NCBI GenBank assembly: GCA_015501055.1
Contig: JADNYV010000285.1
Coordinates: 1-44,576, forward strand
From: Mucidula mucida
Lineage: Eukaryota; Basidiomycota; Agaricomycetes; Agaricales; Physalacriaceae
DNA length: 44,576 nucleotides
Reading direction: 5' to 3'
Part shown: one piece after another, positions 33,165 to 44,506 of the stretch
Layout of the letters: every line of letters starts with the position of its first letter
How positions within the stretch are numbered: position 1 is the stretch's first letter
Translations under genes and position numbers: made by a program
The notes under the pieces: model-generated
What the model saw: only the letters and a program-made list of their open reading frames with translations
What the model was told of the DNA's origin: nothing
Database searches by the model: none

Positions 33165-34489
33165 CTACGACGAAAGCCCTTTCAAAATAGCATCCAAGTA
33201 CGCTTTGGGGTCATCCCAATGCACCTAAACGACACATAAATCAGTCGTGTATGCCGTGTTAGGTCGTTACTCACAAAGTGGTTCGCGCTCGGCAGTTCGA
33301 TGAACTTGATCTGGCGGACCTTGTGACCAGCAGCGTTATGTTCCTTGAGGAGTCGCTCATTTTCGAAGCAGCCCCATACGCAATACCAGTTCGTCGCGGT
33401 ACAGAACTGATGCACGATCTCCAACTCGGGCAGAACCTTCTGCACGAGCTTTTCATCCCACAGCGCACGGTCCGCTTGCGCACGAAGGGTTGGCTGCATG
33501 GGAACGAAGTACCTAAAGATCGCCGATTGTTAGTTGGCGCAACTAAGGCCAAAAGTTAGGCGACATACATAGGGAACTCCATTCGTCCAGCTGCAGCGCC
33601 ATCAAAGTTGTCCTTCATATCCTCCGGTGTCATATTGTCGAGCGAGATTTTTGGGCCACGCTTGCTGAAGTCCAATCCTTTAGGCGTACGGGAGGCGAGA
33701 TCCGGATGGTCATAGTACGAGCTGACCCAGACGCCGAAATTAGCGAACACTTCTTCAGGCGATTTAAGATCTGGGTCCGTGAAGGGGTTATAACCTTCAG
33801 GCGGCTGGTCGTATCCAAAGGCGAGGTGCGGCGCGTCTGAGACTGCGATCAAAAAGAATTGAGAATGAAGAGTGAGCAGACGTACCGTAGAAGACCATTT
33901 GCTTGTAGTAAGGCTCGATGACGGAGTACAACTCCTTCGGAATGATTTCGGGATAGGCGAGCATCGCGAGAGGGCTAGAGCATATCAATTGTTATTGAGG
34001 AGCACCGTTGAATGAAAGAAGGCCGCCTACGTGCTCGCTCCGAGACTCCATCCAATAGTGACGAGTCCACCCGACTTGCGATCCGCGCTCAGCTTGGGAA
34101 TGCCGTATGTTTTGACATACCACGCTAAGAAAGTAATGGTTTCTAATCCTAGTGATTCCAAGAACTCGCGCTTCCCCTCTCTCAGCGATTGGAGATCGTC
34201 GTCGTGATACTTGGTGGATCCAGCGTAATCGCGGCGGTTAGGGATCACCAACCGCAAGTTATTCGCGGCTGCCATGGGCAGCAGGCGGTGGAACGTGTCT
34301 GATAATGGATAGTTAGACGGCCGATATGTGCAGAGACATGAGAAAATACTGACGACCCGTGAATGCGCTTCCATGAAAGATAATAATGGTTTTGTAGTCC
34401 GTAGAGCCTGGGACGGGGCCGCTATCAGTATAAAACAGCTCTCCACCTTTGTCGTTGATGGGTCCGTGTCCAGTAGCGTAGGTAGACAT
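33165..34489 (-). CDS. Alpha/beta-hydrolase, 353 aa
   Basis: Six exons (34357-34489, 34031-34298, 33886-33974, 33569-33842, 33275-33512, 33165-33224) sum to 1062 nt with no frame break. The fold markers are in order. The strand and oxyanion region is KTIIIFHGSAFT (HG motif), followed by LRLVIPNRRDYAGST. The nucleophile elbow is LVTIGWSLGAST (G-W-S-L-G, Ser near residue 130). A long lid of about 130 residues has an acidic, aromatic stretch (EGYNPFTDPDLKSPEE). Then come VHQFCTATNWYCVWGC, where the acid residue is expected, and ELPSANHFVHWDDP with the likely catalytic His. There is no signal peptide or membrane segment, so it is probably cytosolic. Substrate unknown; esterase, epoxide-hydrolase-like or other roles are possible. 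It is divergent from the DUF6534 gene. Confidence 0.85.
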
Positions 34490-35015
34490 GATGATGAGGA
34501 GTGTCAGTGTCAGGCGCCTCGACTTTTGAAGCCTTCAGGGAAAGGGCGGACATGTAGGGACATGTCTGGGCCTCGAATAATGGCTGATTAGCCGCGATCG
34601 TTTTCCGTAGGGGGTTAAAACCACGGGGAACAGATTCTGATATGGAGAGGATTTTAGAACCGACGAGACCGAGCATAGAAACCCGACAATGCAGCGATCG
34701 ACGACAAATAACGCCACTGAGCGCTGTCGAACATGATCGTCGAACTGCAAGTGGCTCGGCGTTTGCCGATTCCGTCCGGCCCTCAATCTCCTCATCCGTG
34801 GACCTGCATTTGCCCCCGTTATTTCGACGTTTTCGGACAGTGTCCACAGCAATGAAACACGAACCAAGTTCTATCATTCGGAAGCCAGCCCGCCCGCGGC
34901 CATATCTTTTGTTCCTTACATCATGACCGTCCTTCGCCGGGGTGGGTCCAGGCGGACGTAAGTAGTCTCTCTTATTTAAGGCCATCACCACAAACTCTTG
35001 TTCCCTCTCCTACCA
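34490..35015. other. Divergent promoter region
   Basis: 526 bp between the hydrolase (-) and the DUF6534 gene (+). A CTTATTTAAGG TATA-like element at about 34970 fits the + gene (ATG 35016). Nothing else could be assigned. Confidence 0.45.
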
Positions 35016-36847
35016 ATGGCGGAAAGTTTCCAGGACACGTTTGGCTGCATGTTCATCGCGCTGGTAATCGACCTCATGTATGTCCTTGAATTGCCGCGCG
35101 TATCGGGATCTAACGCCACCCCCCCCCCCTTTCAGATGCTACGGGGCAGGATTCGTACGTCTTTTCATGGATGCTATAGACCTCAAAAATCTTTACGCGT
35201 ATATAGCTTGCGATCATGCAATACTTCCGCAGCGGCTTCTGGACTACCGACACATTCACAGTTAGATTTGTGGTTATCTCTCTTGCGTGCGTAGCGTCTT
35301 TCCGATCTGTCACAGTGCTTGGAGCTTCGCACAGGCTGCTTTCTTCTGTCCACGTCACAACATTCATTGCATGGGCCTACGACGACCTTATTCTCCGGTT
35401 CGGGGCATTCATGCGTCTAGACGATATGCCGCGGTAAGCTCCTCAGTCCCAAAACCCTATCAGGTATTCACGGATTAGACAGCACCGCAATTTCTCAGCT
35501 GCTCGCGATTGTAGGTTTTTATGTTGTAGGACATCGCCGACTAAACATCCCTGTAGTATTTGGTCTCCTTCATATCGCAAAGGTACTAGTTATTCACATC
35601 GACCCATACATTCCAAAGGCTAATATTTGATACTCAGCTTCTTCGTGTCGAGGATTTGGTTCTGTAAGACTTTTCCTCCAAGCGGGCATAGTCAATGATG
35701 GTATCCTCGCAGTGACGAAAAATGTCTGGGTTTCTCTGCCCATTGTGCGTATTTTTGACTCGCACTTTGTCGCGTACTTAGATTTCCTCCAGGCCCTGCT
35801 AGCTCTCCTTAATATCAGTATGTCATTCCAGTTTACCTCTTTCACATCGCTCAGGCTCTGTACCTTTCAGGCGCTGGGCTTGGTAATGCCATTGACTGAA
35901 ACTCTGAATTGACGCTGATGTTCTCCCCTTGTCTTTCATGAAGCCCAGACTATCTTGTCGTAAGTTTTCGTTACTCGCAAGCTCATATCGTCGTGTTGAT
36001 GACAATCCTCCAGCGCTGAAGGCGGAACATTCAGCAACCTCGTCAATACCAAGGTACGCTTCCGCGATGTGTTGCTTCGAGTCAAATTTCACCCGCGTCG
36101 AGGTCGTCACAAGCATACAGGTCGGCGCGACTGCAGGCTGCGACCTGTCAATCACGATAGCTCTCTGTATCATCTTTAACAAGAAGAGAACGGGCATGCG
36201 TCTGTACGTGGATATCCTGTGACTTCCGCCTGCTTGGCTCACTGGCAGACGTAGAACCGACACTCTGCTTGACAAGCTCATCCTGTATGCCATCAACCGT
36301 GGTGCCGTCACCACGCTGGCCGCAATCTTCAACTTAGTCTTGGTACGTCTTTCAATGCAATCGTTGTTTACAGACATATTTACAATGTTGCCAGTTTGTC
36401 TTGCGCCCCGAAGCGATGATCTTGTACGACTTCAATCTAGGTCAGTATGACCTCCTAACGGAGCGCTACCTCTAGCATGATTGCCCTCCTTCCGAGTTGT
36501 CAATGTCAGTCTTTCATCACGAAAATTGTCCCATCCACTGACTAGTTCTTTCAGTCTATGTCTTGTCCGTCATCGCAAGGTGTGCCTCATCTTACTCCAT
36601 GAAATCATTGTCTGAGGCTCCGTATAGTTTGAACTCCCGCACGAGCATGAGGGAAGGAACATCGACTGGTAATATAGTGAGCGTGCCCTTAGAACCTATG
36701 CACCCACAGGGACAAACTCCGAGTGGTATACACGTCGTACATACACTCTTCGTCGCGAACATACGGCTGGTATTTATTCCTTTTGCAGAGCACGAACGTC
36801 GTGACATGGGGGCAAAATTCCGACGATCGCGACTCAAAATTGCATAA
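35016..36847 (+). CDS. DUF6534 membrane protein, 316 aa, 17 exons
   Basis: Seventeen exons were joined (35016-35077, 35136-35154, 35207-35286, 35335-35433, 35483-35510, 35557-35582, 35638-35663, 35713-35744, 35793-35817, 35871-35882, 35944-35959, 36014-36053, 36103-36203, 36249-36342, 36395-36440, 36555-36579, 36628-36847), giving 951 nt in one frame. The protein follows the DUF6534 pattern: MAESFQDTFGCMFIALVIDL, YGAGFLAIMQYFRS, AISQLLAIYLVSFISQSFFV, VSRIWFLTKNVWVSLPIALL, then SIQVGATAGCDLSITIALCI and the conserved RRTDTLLDKLILYAINRGAV. The family's end motif VYVLSVIASLNSRTSMREG is followed by a hydrophilic C-terminus. Seven helices are expected. Ligand and function are unknown. Exons of 12, 16 and 19 nt make it hard for gene finders. 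The 114-nt intron 36441-36554 might hide one more exon. Confidence 0.9.
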
Positions 36848-37310
36848 CCATGTAGGTCCTCGTTTGCCGGAAAGCGCTGTTGACTGAATGTGTTGCGCGC
36901 GTCTAGGCTTTGGATCAGCACAAGTACGATGTGTAGTCAGATCTGTGTACTGGTTTCGGCACGATAATATTAATAAAGTGTCGCTTGCAATGGCTGAGGC
37001 CCCTGAGGGAGAGGGTGAGCAAGAGACTCGTCCGTCTTGATCAACATCTGTTGCCCTCACTATCTCTGTACCCCCTGCTCGTACGTCAAGCGCCTGCTAC
37101 ATTTCTGCTTCTTGGTGGCAGCCCCTCCGAACGTAGATTTAGGGTGCGTCAACGTCGTGTACGCGAAGTGCAACGGTTAATATTGGTTTCAGTGCCTCTC
37201 TGCTTTGAATTATGAGATTGGGAGTGTTAGGCCGAAGCTTGGTCGTGTTCGCAATTCTTCTATTTGGGAACTCTTAGCACGACGCCCACGATAAGTGCGG
37301 TATTATGGGC

Positions 37311-37787
37311 TTATTCTGCGCTTACCGCCTCCATCGTTGTCCGTCGGCGATGGAACGACCATCTTTTCTGACCTGCCGGAGAGCGACCATAAGATTGCTC
37401 ACAGGTGCTAACGTCGTGTAGGCTCATAGCGCGCTCTTCTTCATCCCACAGAGGTGGTGGTACTGTGGTATTAACCGCCGGTAGGGCATCTCGAAATGAT
37501 GACCAATTGAAATAAAGGCCATCCTTAAACCATCTATTGGCATCCCTCATTGCTGCGAGCATGACTGCCCTGCCCGAAGACGTTCCAAAAGTGCAGACCA
37601 CCCAGGACGGGCTGAGGTTGCTGGGGTCAAGAAGTGAAGGAGCTTTTGAGGATATCGTTTGTGTTCCGTTGAAACCAGATCCAGGCGTTGGTGAATCATT
37701 GGCAGGCGCAATGCAACGAAAGGAGGCCTCTGTATCAGGTAATTCACTTGTATCAGCTCGTGGAGTGATCAACACTCCGGTCGCCAT
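37311..37787 (-). CDS. Possible hypothetical protein, 158 aa
   Basis: A single open frame beginning MATGVLITPRADTSELPDTE. It contains Ser/Pro/Thr-rich parts and a more regular block (MRDANRWFKDGLYFNWSSFR and PPPLWDEEERAMSLHDV). No known domain, intron evidence or neighbour relation supports it. It could equally be a chance frame or an exon of a longer gene; codon use was not assessed. Confidence 0.3.
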   Translation of the reverse strand: MATGVLITPRADTSELPDTEASFRCIAPANDSPTPGSGFNGTQTISSKAPSLLDPSNLSPSWVVCTFGTSSGRAVMLAAMRDANRWFKDGLYFNWSSFRDALPAVNTTVPPPLWDEEERAMSLHDVSTCEQSYGRSPAGQKRWSFHRRRTTMEAVSAE

Positions 37788-39016
37788 TTCTAAAGAGGAT
37801 ACTCGTCAGCGAATACAGATCTTCGCGTCCTTGAATGTTGCCATACTGCCACGATGCATACCAAATGTTCTACTCTGAGAGCAGATCTACGAGACTCAGT
37901 GACTACATATCAGACAAACAGACGGAGCATTTTGGGCCACGCAAAACACAACGAAGCGTCAGGGCCGGTGAAGTGTAATGGAAGATCTCCAAGCGACCAT
38001 GTCAGAGCTCGCCTCCCATTGAGACAAGATTAACATAGCTCTGAGATTATTGAGAGAAGTAGAGGTCTGTAATTTCATCAGGAGATGGAGGAATGATGTG
38101 CTTCCTGAGAGACAATCGATTTCAATCCCGAATGGGACCGCACCGTATGATCGGCAGCTCTGACGACTACAGGAGGACACCGGTAACCTAACTCTCGGCG
38201 TGGACTAAGAGAAAAGCGATGTCGGGCAGAAAGGCTTCGGGTGGGATGAGAAAAGGCTACACGCCCTAGGGTGGCGGAAGTAAGTCGGAGCCCAGATATT
38301 TACCTGGAAATTACCAGCGGCCGACCTTGGCGTTCAGAAAGGTACGTGAATACGGTGGACAGATGAGCAACGGCACATACATAGAGCGCGCTCGCCGAAA
38401 CTGCATTAAAGGTTGAAATTAGTCCCAAACACCTTGTAATATCGTGATATAGAGGTACTAGAGACGTTACGTTAGCATGGGGTAGGTCTGTGAGCTGAAC
38501 GAGGTATTCACTGTAACAAATCGTGAATGCTGCAACGCCTCCAAGACCGCGAGCAACTGGGATTGCGAGTGAGCAATCATTGAGAAAGGCTGTGATGGTG
38601 GTGGAAACTGAGCTGTTCCTTTAAGGCGAGAACAGAAGAATCAGGCCATTGAATGTGTCTTGAGCTATTTTGAGCACAGCAAACGGACGAGGTTGATATC
38701 TGGGCAAATGGGAAAGCACTAAATCACCTCTGTATGGCGACGAGAGTATCTTGATCATGTATATCAACATCTTTGTGATGAACACAATACATTAGCGGAG
38801 CACCATCTGCAAGGGAAGTTTACCTGATCAAGCGGGATACTTGCCCACTTTCTGTTTCTATACTGCTCTGAAGTTTCTAGTGTTACATGTCCCTAGTATG
38901 TGGATAGGTCAACACTGTTGAGTAGACACCTAAGAAGTGTTCTATCTATCCTGTCGGACAGGTTAACTTGGGGCAGGCGTTGAATGGTTCATTGAGATGC
39001 TTCAAGTGAGTGAAGG
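37788..39016. other. Intergenic, left flank of the LTR element
   Basis: No supportable gene. The bases just before the LTR are GAAGG (39012-39016), a candidate 5-bp target-site copy; the partner lies outside the window. Confidence 0.4.
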
Positions 39017-39545
39017 TGTTATGAATCGCCATATTTTCACATTTTCACATCTTATCATATCTTATCGGGAGCCTTGTCTTATCAACCAACGGACCGTTTC
39101 ATCATCTGTTTCGTCACCGATCATACCCCTTTTCATTACCGAAGCCGTACTCATGTCGGACACACGCCCAACACATGGATGACATCATACATGCCGATAC
39201 CTCATGGACTCCCTATTGTATACACACCGCCGACACTCGTAGCACACATGGTCGTTTCAGTATTATTACTTACCTGCAGTCACCACTCGTATTTAATGGT
39301 TTCACGGACTAGTAGCATACAACACTGGGTCAAGGGCGTGGAGCATCCCTAGTGGAAACGCGTATGGACAAGGAGCTTCAAACACAGACTTACTAGTATA
39401 TAAGCAGTAGTGTAGTATCATTGTACTTTAGTTCCGATCTCGTTTATACACCTGGCCTAGCCTAGTCTTACGAACGTGAACGCTTTCTTCCTTAGTTCTT
39501 GCTGTGGTACCTGGTTGAGTCTCGTGGCTTAGTCAGTCGCTAACA
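39017..39545 (+). repeat. 5' LTR, 529 bp
   Basis: Begins TGTTATG and ends CTAACA, giving the TGTTA...TAACA terminal inverted repeat typical of Ty3/gypsy LTRs. It contains a TATA at 39397 and is followed directly by the priming site. Boundaries are from one LTR only. Confidence 0.7.
39397..39404 (+). promoter_or_regulatory. LTR TATA box (U3)
   Basis: TATATAAG lies 33 bp before 39430, the predicted RNA start and start of the sequence complementary to the priming site. Confidence 0.65.
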
Positions 39546-39547
39546 GA

Positions 39548-39558
39548 AGATCGGAACT
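39548..39558 (+). other. Self-priming primer-binding site
   Basis: AGATCGGAACT is the exact reverse complement of AGTTCCGATCT at 39430-39440, the predicted 5' end of the element's RNA. This is the layout known from yeast Tf1, where the folded RNA 5' end primes minus-strand synthesis instead of a tRNA. Confidence 0.7.
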
Positions 39559-40144
39559 ACTTCCTACCACCTACCACACATCCCTGATCGTTGATCAGCA
39601 CTTCGCTGTTTGATCATCGCACATTCCCCTATTCCCTTTCCCTGTTTACAGATTGACGGATTCCTAATTCCAGCGCACGTCCGCATATGTGTGTATTGGT
39701 CCCAGTAGCGCCGGCTAACAGTTAGAGATAACTGCCTCGGGTGCTGGAAGTAGCCGCTCTCACGAGAACAAACTTTTGGCAGTTGCACTTCAGTGGGCGC
39801 TGTTTACGGGTCAACCCCCGTTCCCAGGAAAACTTCGGCTTACCTCACACCAGAGGGACGTCGGCTGGGCAATTGCGAACTTGTGACGAGCTCTTGGGCT
39901 CCGTAGATACGTAGTCAGTAGTCGGTAAAATAGCGTAGACAGTTACGATACCTACCTACTTTACTTACCTTACGATACACATCATCATTCCCCACCCTAC
40001 CAAGTCCTGGATTCTATTTCAGATCTAGGCGACTCCTCCTTATTCATCCAAACCTCTATTCCCTCACCCGTTTCATCAAGATCCGCATCTCCCATATCCC
40101 CACTTTCACCCTTTCACTCTCCGATCCTATCACCCCAATTCATC

Positions 40145-41068
40145 ATGTCCAACGAAGCACCCGAAACCGTTCCTCACACACCCGCTCATCATGCCGAGGT
40201 CAAACCAAAGGCCGATCCCTTGTCAACAAGCCTTACGACTATGACGGGGACAAGTCCAAGTACAAGACTGGTGGCGATCGATGTTCACATACATCCATGA
40301 CAAGAAGAACAACCTCACATCTGACTCCGAAAGGATCAATGTTGTTCTCTCCTACATCCGAGGAGATCATGTAGATGCATGGGTCCAGAACTACTCGGAC
40401 CAGAACTTGACGAGGAAGAAGAGGAATGGACAGTCTCTTGGACGGAGTTCAAGGAAGACTTGAAGGAGCGATTTGTGGATTCCAACCTCGCGCGAGACGC
40501 GCAAGACCAGATCGAGCGGTTGCGCCAGGGGCAAGACACCGCTCAAGATTTCTTCCAGAAGTTCGAGGTCCTGCTCACTCAGGCAGGATATTCGAAGGAT
40601 GACGCATTTGTTGTGCGACTTCTCGAGACCAACGTCAACAGAAGATCATTGATCAGATCTATGGTAGCCGAGACGGGTCGCCAGAGAAGTACAAGGATTG
40701 GAAGGCACAGATCCTTCAGATCGATCAGCTGTGGAGAAGGCGGGCGGCGAGCAAGAGGTCCGGCATGCAGTCCCGGCCTCAAGCTCCGCAGGTGGCTACA
40801 TCAGAGCTAATCCTACGAACCCACCTCCAACGCCGATCACACGACGAGATGCCACCGGTGTTACCTATGGAGGAGCCGGCAGGCCGATGGACATGACAAT
40901 GCACGTCGAAGGGGACTCTGCTTCAGCTGTGGCGAACACGGCCATGTCAGCAGGTTCTGTCCCAAGAAGGGTCGACCCCAGACAATTCGGGGCCTATGGA
41001 CCGAAATGAATGACGAAGAGAAGAGGAAGCTGGCCGAAGAGTTGGGTTTTGCGAAGCTCCCGCAGTAG
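40145..41068 (+). pseudogene. gag: Gag, frame-disrupted, with CCHC zinc knuckle
   Basis: The ATG at 40145 gives MSNEAPETVPHTPAH. The capsid-like part then changes frame repeatedly: KPYDYDGDKSKYK, WWRSMFTYIHDKKNN with VVLSYIRGDHVDAW, and EEEEEWTVSWTEFKEDLKER with QGQDTAQDFFQKFEVLLTQ. It continues with IIDQIYGSRDGSPEKYKDW and finally GLCFSCGEHGHVSRFCPKKG. The last has the C-x2-C-x4-H-x4-C nucleic-acid-binding knuckle (about 40915-40970). It stops at TAG 41066-41068. The family assembles the particle and binds RNA; this copy could not make one intact protein. Confidence 0.75.
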
Positions 41069-42747
41069 ACGCAGTCCTGCCGGAGCAGTCATCAAGGAAA
41101 GGGTCGTCAGATGCAGATTCTATTTACAGTACGGGTACTGAAACATCTAAAATATCATCGACGACTTTACCACCAAAACCTGCGAAAGAAAGATTTGAGC
41201 CAAATACACCCGAGTGGATCGCACAACGGCTAAGAGAGGATGACGTGCCAAGAGCAGTGGGAATTTTGAGAGCATGGATGCCGGAGCGGAGAGAGAGAGA
41301 AGCGACGGAGGAAAAGGTGATGGCGATCAGAGCATTGACAAAGGAAGCTGCGGTGGAAGTTGTGACGGAGTTGAAAAAGTCGAGGAAGTACATCCGGGGA
41401 ACAAAGGGGCAGGACATGAAACTCCGAGTAACCATAGAGAGCGTACACACAGGCTCTGAATGGGAAACGAGTGCCCTTCTTGACAGTGGAGCAACGGGTT
41501 CTTGTGTCAATAAAGAATTCGTCGAGAAGAACGGACTCCCGATCAAGGAGTTACCGGTCAAGCTCCCTGTCTACAATGCGGATGGAACCCTAAACGAGGG
41601 AGGAGCAATCGAAGGCTTTGTGGAGGTCCGGATGAAGATCGGTGATCACGCAGAAAAGATTGAGTTGGCCGTCACCAATCTTGGTAAAACAAGCATCTTT
41701 TTGGGGCTAGATTGGTTACGATATCACAACCCCACGATCAACTGGACGGAATCCACATTGTCTTTTGATCGATGCCCAGACCGCTGCGGCTATCTACCTG
41801 AGTACGACTCGCCAGAAGACGAAGGAGAAGATGTAGAAGAGAAGTTGGAAGAGGGAGAGCGCTTGTTCTGGATGGACTGGGACAACTATCGCAAAAGCGG
41901 TGAAAAGCTGAGATCACAACAGCCTTCATCTGCTGCTGCACCTTACATCGAGGAATTTTCCGATGTATTCAGCAAGGCGGACTTTGATAAGTTACCGAAG
42001 CGAAGACCCTGGGATCACGCGATAGAACTCACGCCTGGTTCCAAACCGGTTGACTGCAAGGTCTATCCTCTTAGTCCATCCAAGCAGAAGGCATTAGATG
42101 AGTTCCTGGAAGAAAACATACGGACGGGACGTATACGGCCATCAATTTCACCTATGGCGTCACCCTTCTTCTTTGTCAAAAAGAAGGACGGAAGCCTTTG
42201 GCCAGTACAGGACTATCGGAAGTTGAACGACATGACAATCAAGAACCGATACCCCTTGCCGTTGATTCAGGAGCTTATCGACAAGTTGAAGGGAGCAAAG
42301 GTTTTCACAAAGATGGATGTCCGATGGGGTTACAATAACATCCGGATCAAAGAAGGTGATGAGTGGAAAGCGGCGTTTAGAACAAACCGAGGCCTGTTTG
42401 AGCCCTCAGTCATGTTCTTCGGACTTACAAACTCGCCGGCAATGTTCCAATCGTTCATGAATCACATTCTGAAGGAGTTGATTGATGAAGGACATGTTAT
42501 AGTTTACCTGGACAATATACTTATTTTCACGAACACTCTTGAGAAGCATAGACAGATTGTATGCAGGGTATTAGAAATATTACGAGTAAATAAGCTGTAT
42601 TTAAAACCCGAGAAATGTAGTTTCGAGGCGCATACTGTAGATTACTTGGGAGTTATTGTTGGAGGAGGAGAAGTGAAGATGGATCCGGCAAAAGTGGCCG
42701 TAGTGAAGGAATGGAAGGAGCCGACGAAGAAGAAGGAAGTACAGTAA
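41069..42747 (+). pseudogene. pol: Pol part 1: aspartic protease and reverse transcriptase
   Basis: The frame is -1 relative to the end of gag and is already open before the gag TAG. The protease site is LLDSGATGS (about 41476-41505) followed by [12 protein letters not shown]. The RT is nearly complete: [52 protein letters not shown] and [12 protein letters not shown]. The catalytic box reads YLDN, whereas most relatives have YLDD. A TAA at 42745-42747 interrupts a conserved KEVQ-FLGFCNFYRRF stretch, so translation would stop before RNase H. Confidence 0.85.
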
Positions 42748-43124
42748 TTTCTGGGCTTCTGCAACTTCTACCGACGTTTCATCCGGGGGTTTGCGGGAGT
42801 AGCGAAGCCATTGACATTGCTAACCGGGAAGGGCGAATGGGTTTGGGGAGAGGAGCAGCATGAGGCGTTTGAGGAGCTGAAACGGAGGATGACGGAAGAA
42901 CCCGTTCTGATCGTACCACACGACGACGGCAAGTTTCGAGTCGAGGCAGACTCCTCGAACTATGCGAACGGGGCGGTTCTTTCCCAGTTGGTTGACGGAA
43001 AATGGAGACCAGTAGCCTTTCGGTCTCGTGCGCTGAACGAAGTAGAGCGCAATTATGAGATCTACGACAAAGAAATGATGGCCATCATGGACTCAATGGA
43101 AAGATTGTATTTACATACCGAAGG
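42748..43124 (+). pseudogene. pol: Pol part 2: RT thumb and first half of RNase H
   Basis: In frame with the RT after the stop: FLGFCNFYRRFIRGFAGVAK, then the RNase H start FRVEADSSNYANGAVLSQ, RPVAFRSRALNEVERNYEIY and DKEMMAIMDSME. The rest of RNase H and the linker (normally well over 100 residues) are missing; the sequence jumps at about 43110-43120 to the pre-integrase segment in another frame. Confidence 0.8.
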
Positions 43125-43765
43125 ACAAGGAATTGCGGGGAAGAGTTATTGGAATGCATCATGATGCACAGCTTGCAGGGCATCCCAGACGATACAAGAC
43201 CCTCGAGCTGATTACACGTACCTATTGGTGGCCAGGAATCAGCCGAGACGTCCGTGAATACGTAGAAGGGTGTCAAAAATGTCAGGTCACAAAGTCACAT
43301 CGCACGAAGCCGGCTGCACCTCTTCATCCTATTGATGTGCCAAGCGAGCCATGGGAGGTAGTAGGGATGGACATGATCGGAGAACTGCCGGAATCAGGAG
43401 GATACAACGCGATCAGCACGTTTGTGGACCATTTCACCAAGCGATTACGTATCATACCAACACACACCACTCTGACGTCAGAAGGCATGGCCCGCATCTA
43501 CCGAGATCGCATTTTCCCCATACATGGGATGCCACGCCAGATGATACATGATTGCGGTCCACAATACCACTCGCATTTTATGAAGGAGTTGTACCGGTTG
43601 TTGGGCATACAAGGAAACTTTACAACGGCGTATCATCCACAGGCAAATGGGCAGACGGAACGGCTGAACCAAGAGATAGAACATTTCTTACGGTTATTTG
43701 TCAACTACCATCAGAACGACTGGCATGAATGGCTACCCTCTGCTGAATTCGTTTACAACGATTGA
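43125..43765 (+). pseudogene. pol: Pol part 3: integrase zinc-binding and catalytic core
   Basis: IPKDKELRGRVIG leads into the HHCC zinc module (GMHHDAQLAGHP, TYWWPGISRDV, GCQKCQ). The catalytic core follows, with GMDMIGELPESGGYNAIS, the second Asp in IHDCGPQYHSHF, where relatives usually have SDRGPQF, and the Glu in NGQTERLNQEIEHFLR. A TGA at 43763-43765 stops it after AEFVYND; relatives usually have Arg or Asn-Arg here, so a C-to-T change is likely. Confidence 0.85.
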
Positions 43766-44506
43766 GTTCACTTGGCGACCAAAGTCACTCCGTTCTTCGC
43801 AGACATGGGCAGACATCCCTACAAAGGCACCGCTCCGAAAACGGCATCGAGAAATGAGACTGCACAGGAGTTTGCCGATGGCATGAGGAAGACATGGGAT
43901 GAAGTGGGGTCAGCATTGAAGATGGCAAAAGAGGACATGAAACGGTTTTATGACAGGAAGCGAACAGAGGCAGTAGAGTACAAGGAAGGCGACAAAGTAT
44001 GGCTGGAAGGGACGAATCTCAGCACGGATCGACCAATGAAGAAGCTCGATGACAAACGATTTGGGCCGTTCAAAGTGATCAAGAAAGTTGGGACGAGCTC
44101 TTACAAGCTCCAGATTCCTCACACGTGGAAAAGCATTCATCCCGTGTTCAATGAGGCCCTGCTGACGCCTTACCACGAGCCGCAATTTCCAACGCAACCC
44201 CGAGACACGCGTCCACCACCTGTGCTGGAAGGAGCCGAACCGGAATGGGAGGTCGAGAAAGTGGTGAATTCCCAGAAGTACCGCGGGGGTTTTCAATACA
44301 AGGTTCACTGGAAGGGTTATGGCACACACGAGCAGACATGGGAACCGGCATGCAATCTCAAAAATGCCGACAAAGCCATCAGTGATTTCCACCAACAATA
44401 TCCGAACAAGCCAAAGCCACCCGCGCTTGCTCGCATTGAAGTCCCCATGTCGCAATTTCCATCACATGTTTTCCAACCCATGCCACCGCCCGATACGAAC
44501 CCTTGA
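43766..44506 (+). pseudogene. pol: Pol part 4: integrase C-terminus and chromodomain
   Basis: Continues in the same frame after the TGA: KVTPFFADMGRHP, the GPY/F-like module (KKLDDKRFGPFKVIKKVG, SIHPVFNEALLTPY) and then a chromodomain at about 44245-44400. The latter has EWEVEKVVNSQKYRGG, FQYKVHWKGYGTHEQTWEP and the final helix KAISDFHQQYP. The aromatic cage positions (W/Y in YKVHWKGY and TWEP) are present. In the family this domain directs insertion to particular chromatin. It ends with the stop at 44504-44506. Confidence 0.85.

Noticed and set aside
35119..35135. Run of C residues in the DUF6534 gene
   Set aside because: It is the pyrimidine tract before an intron acceptor (CTTTCAG).
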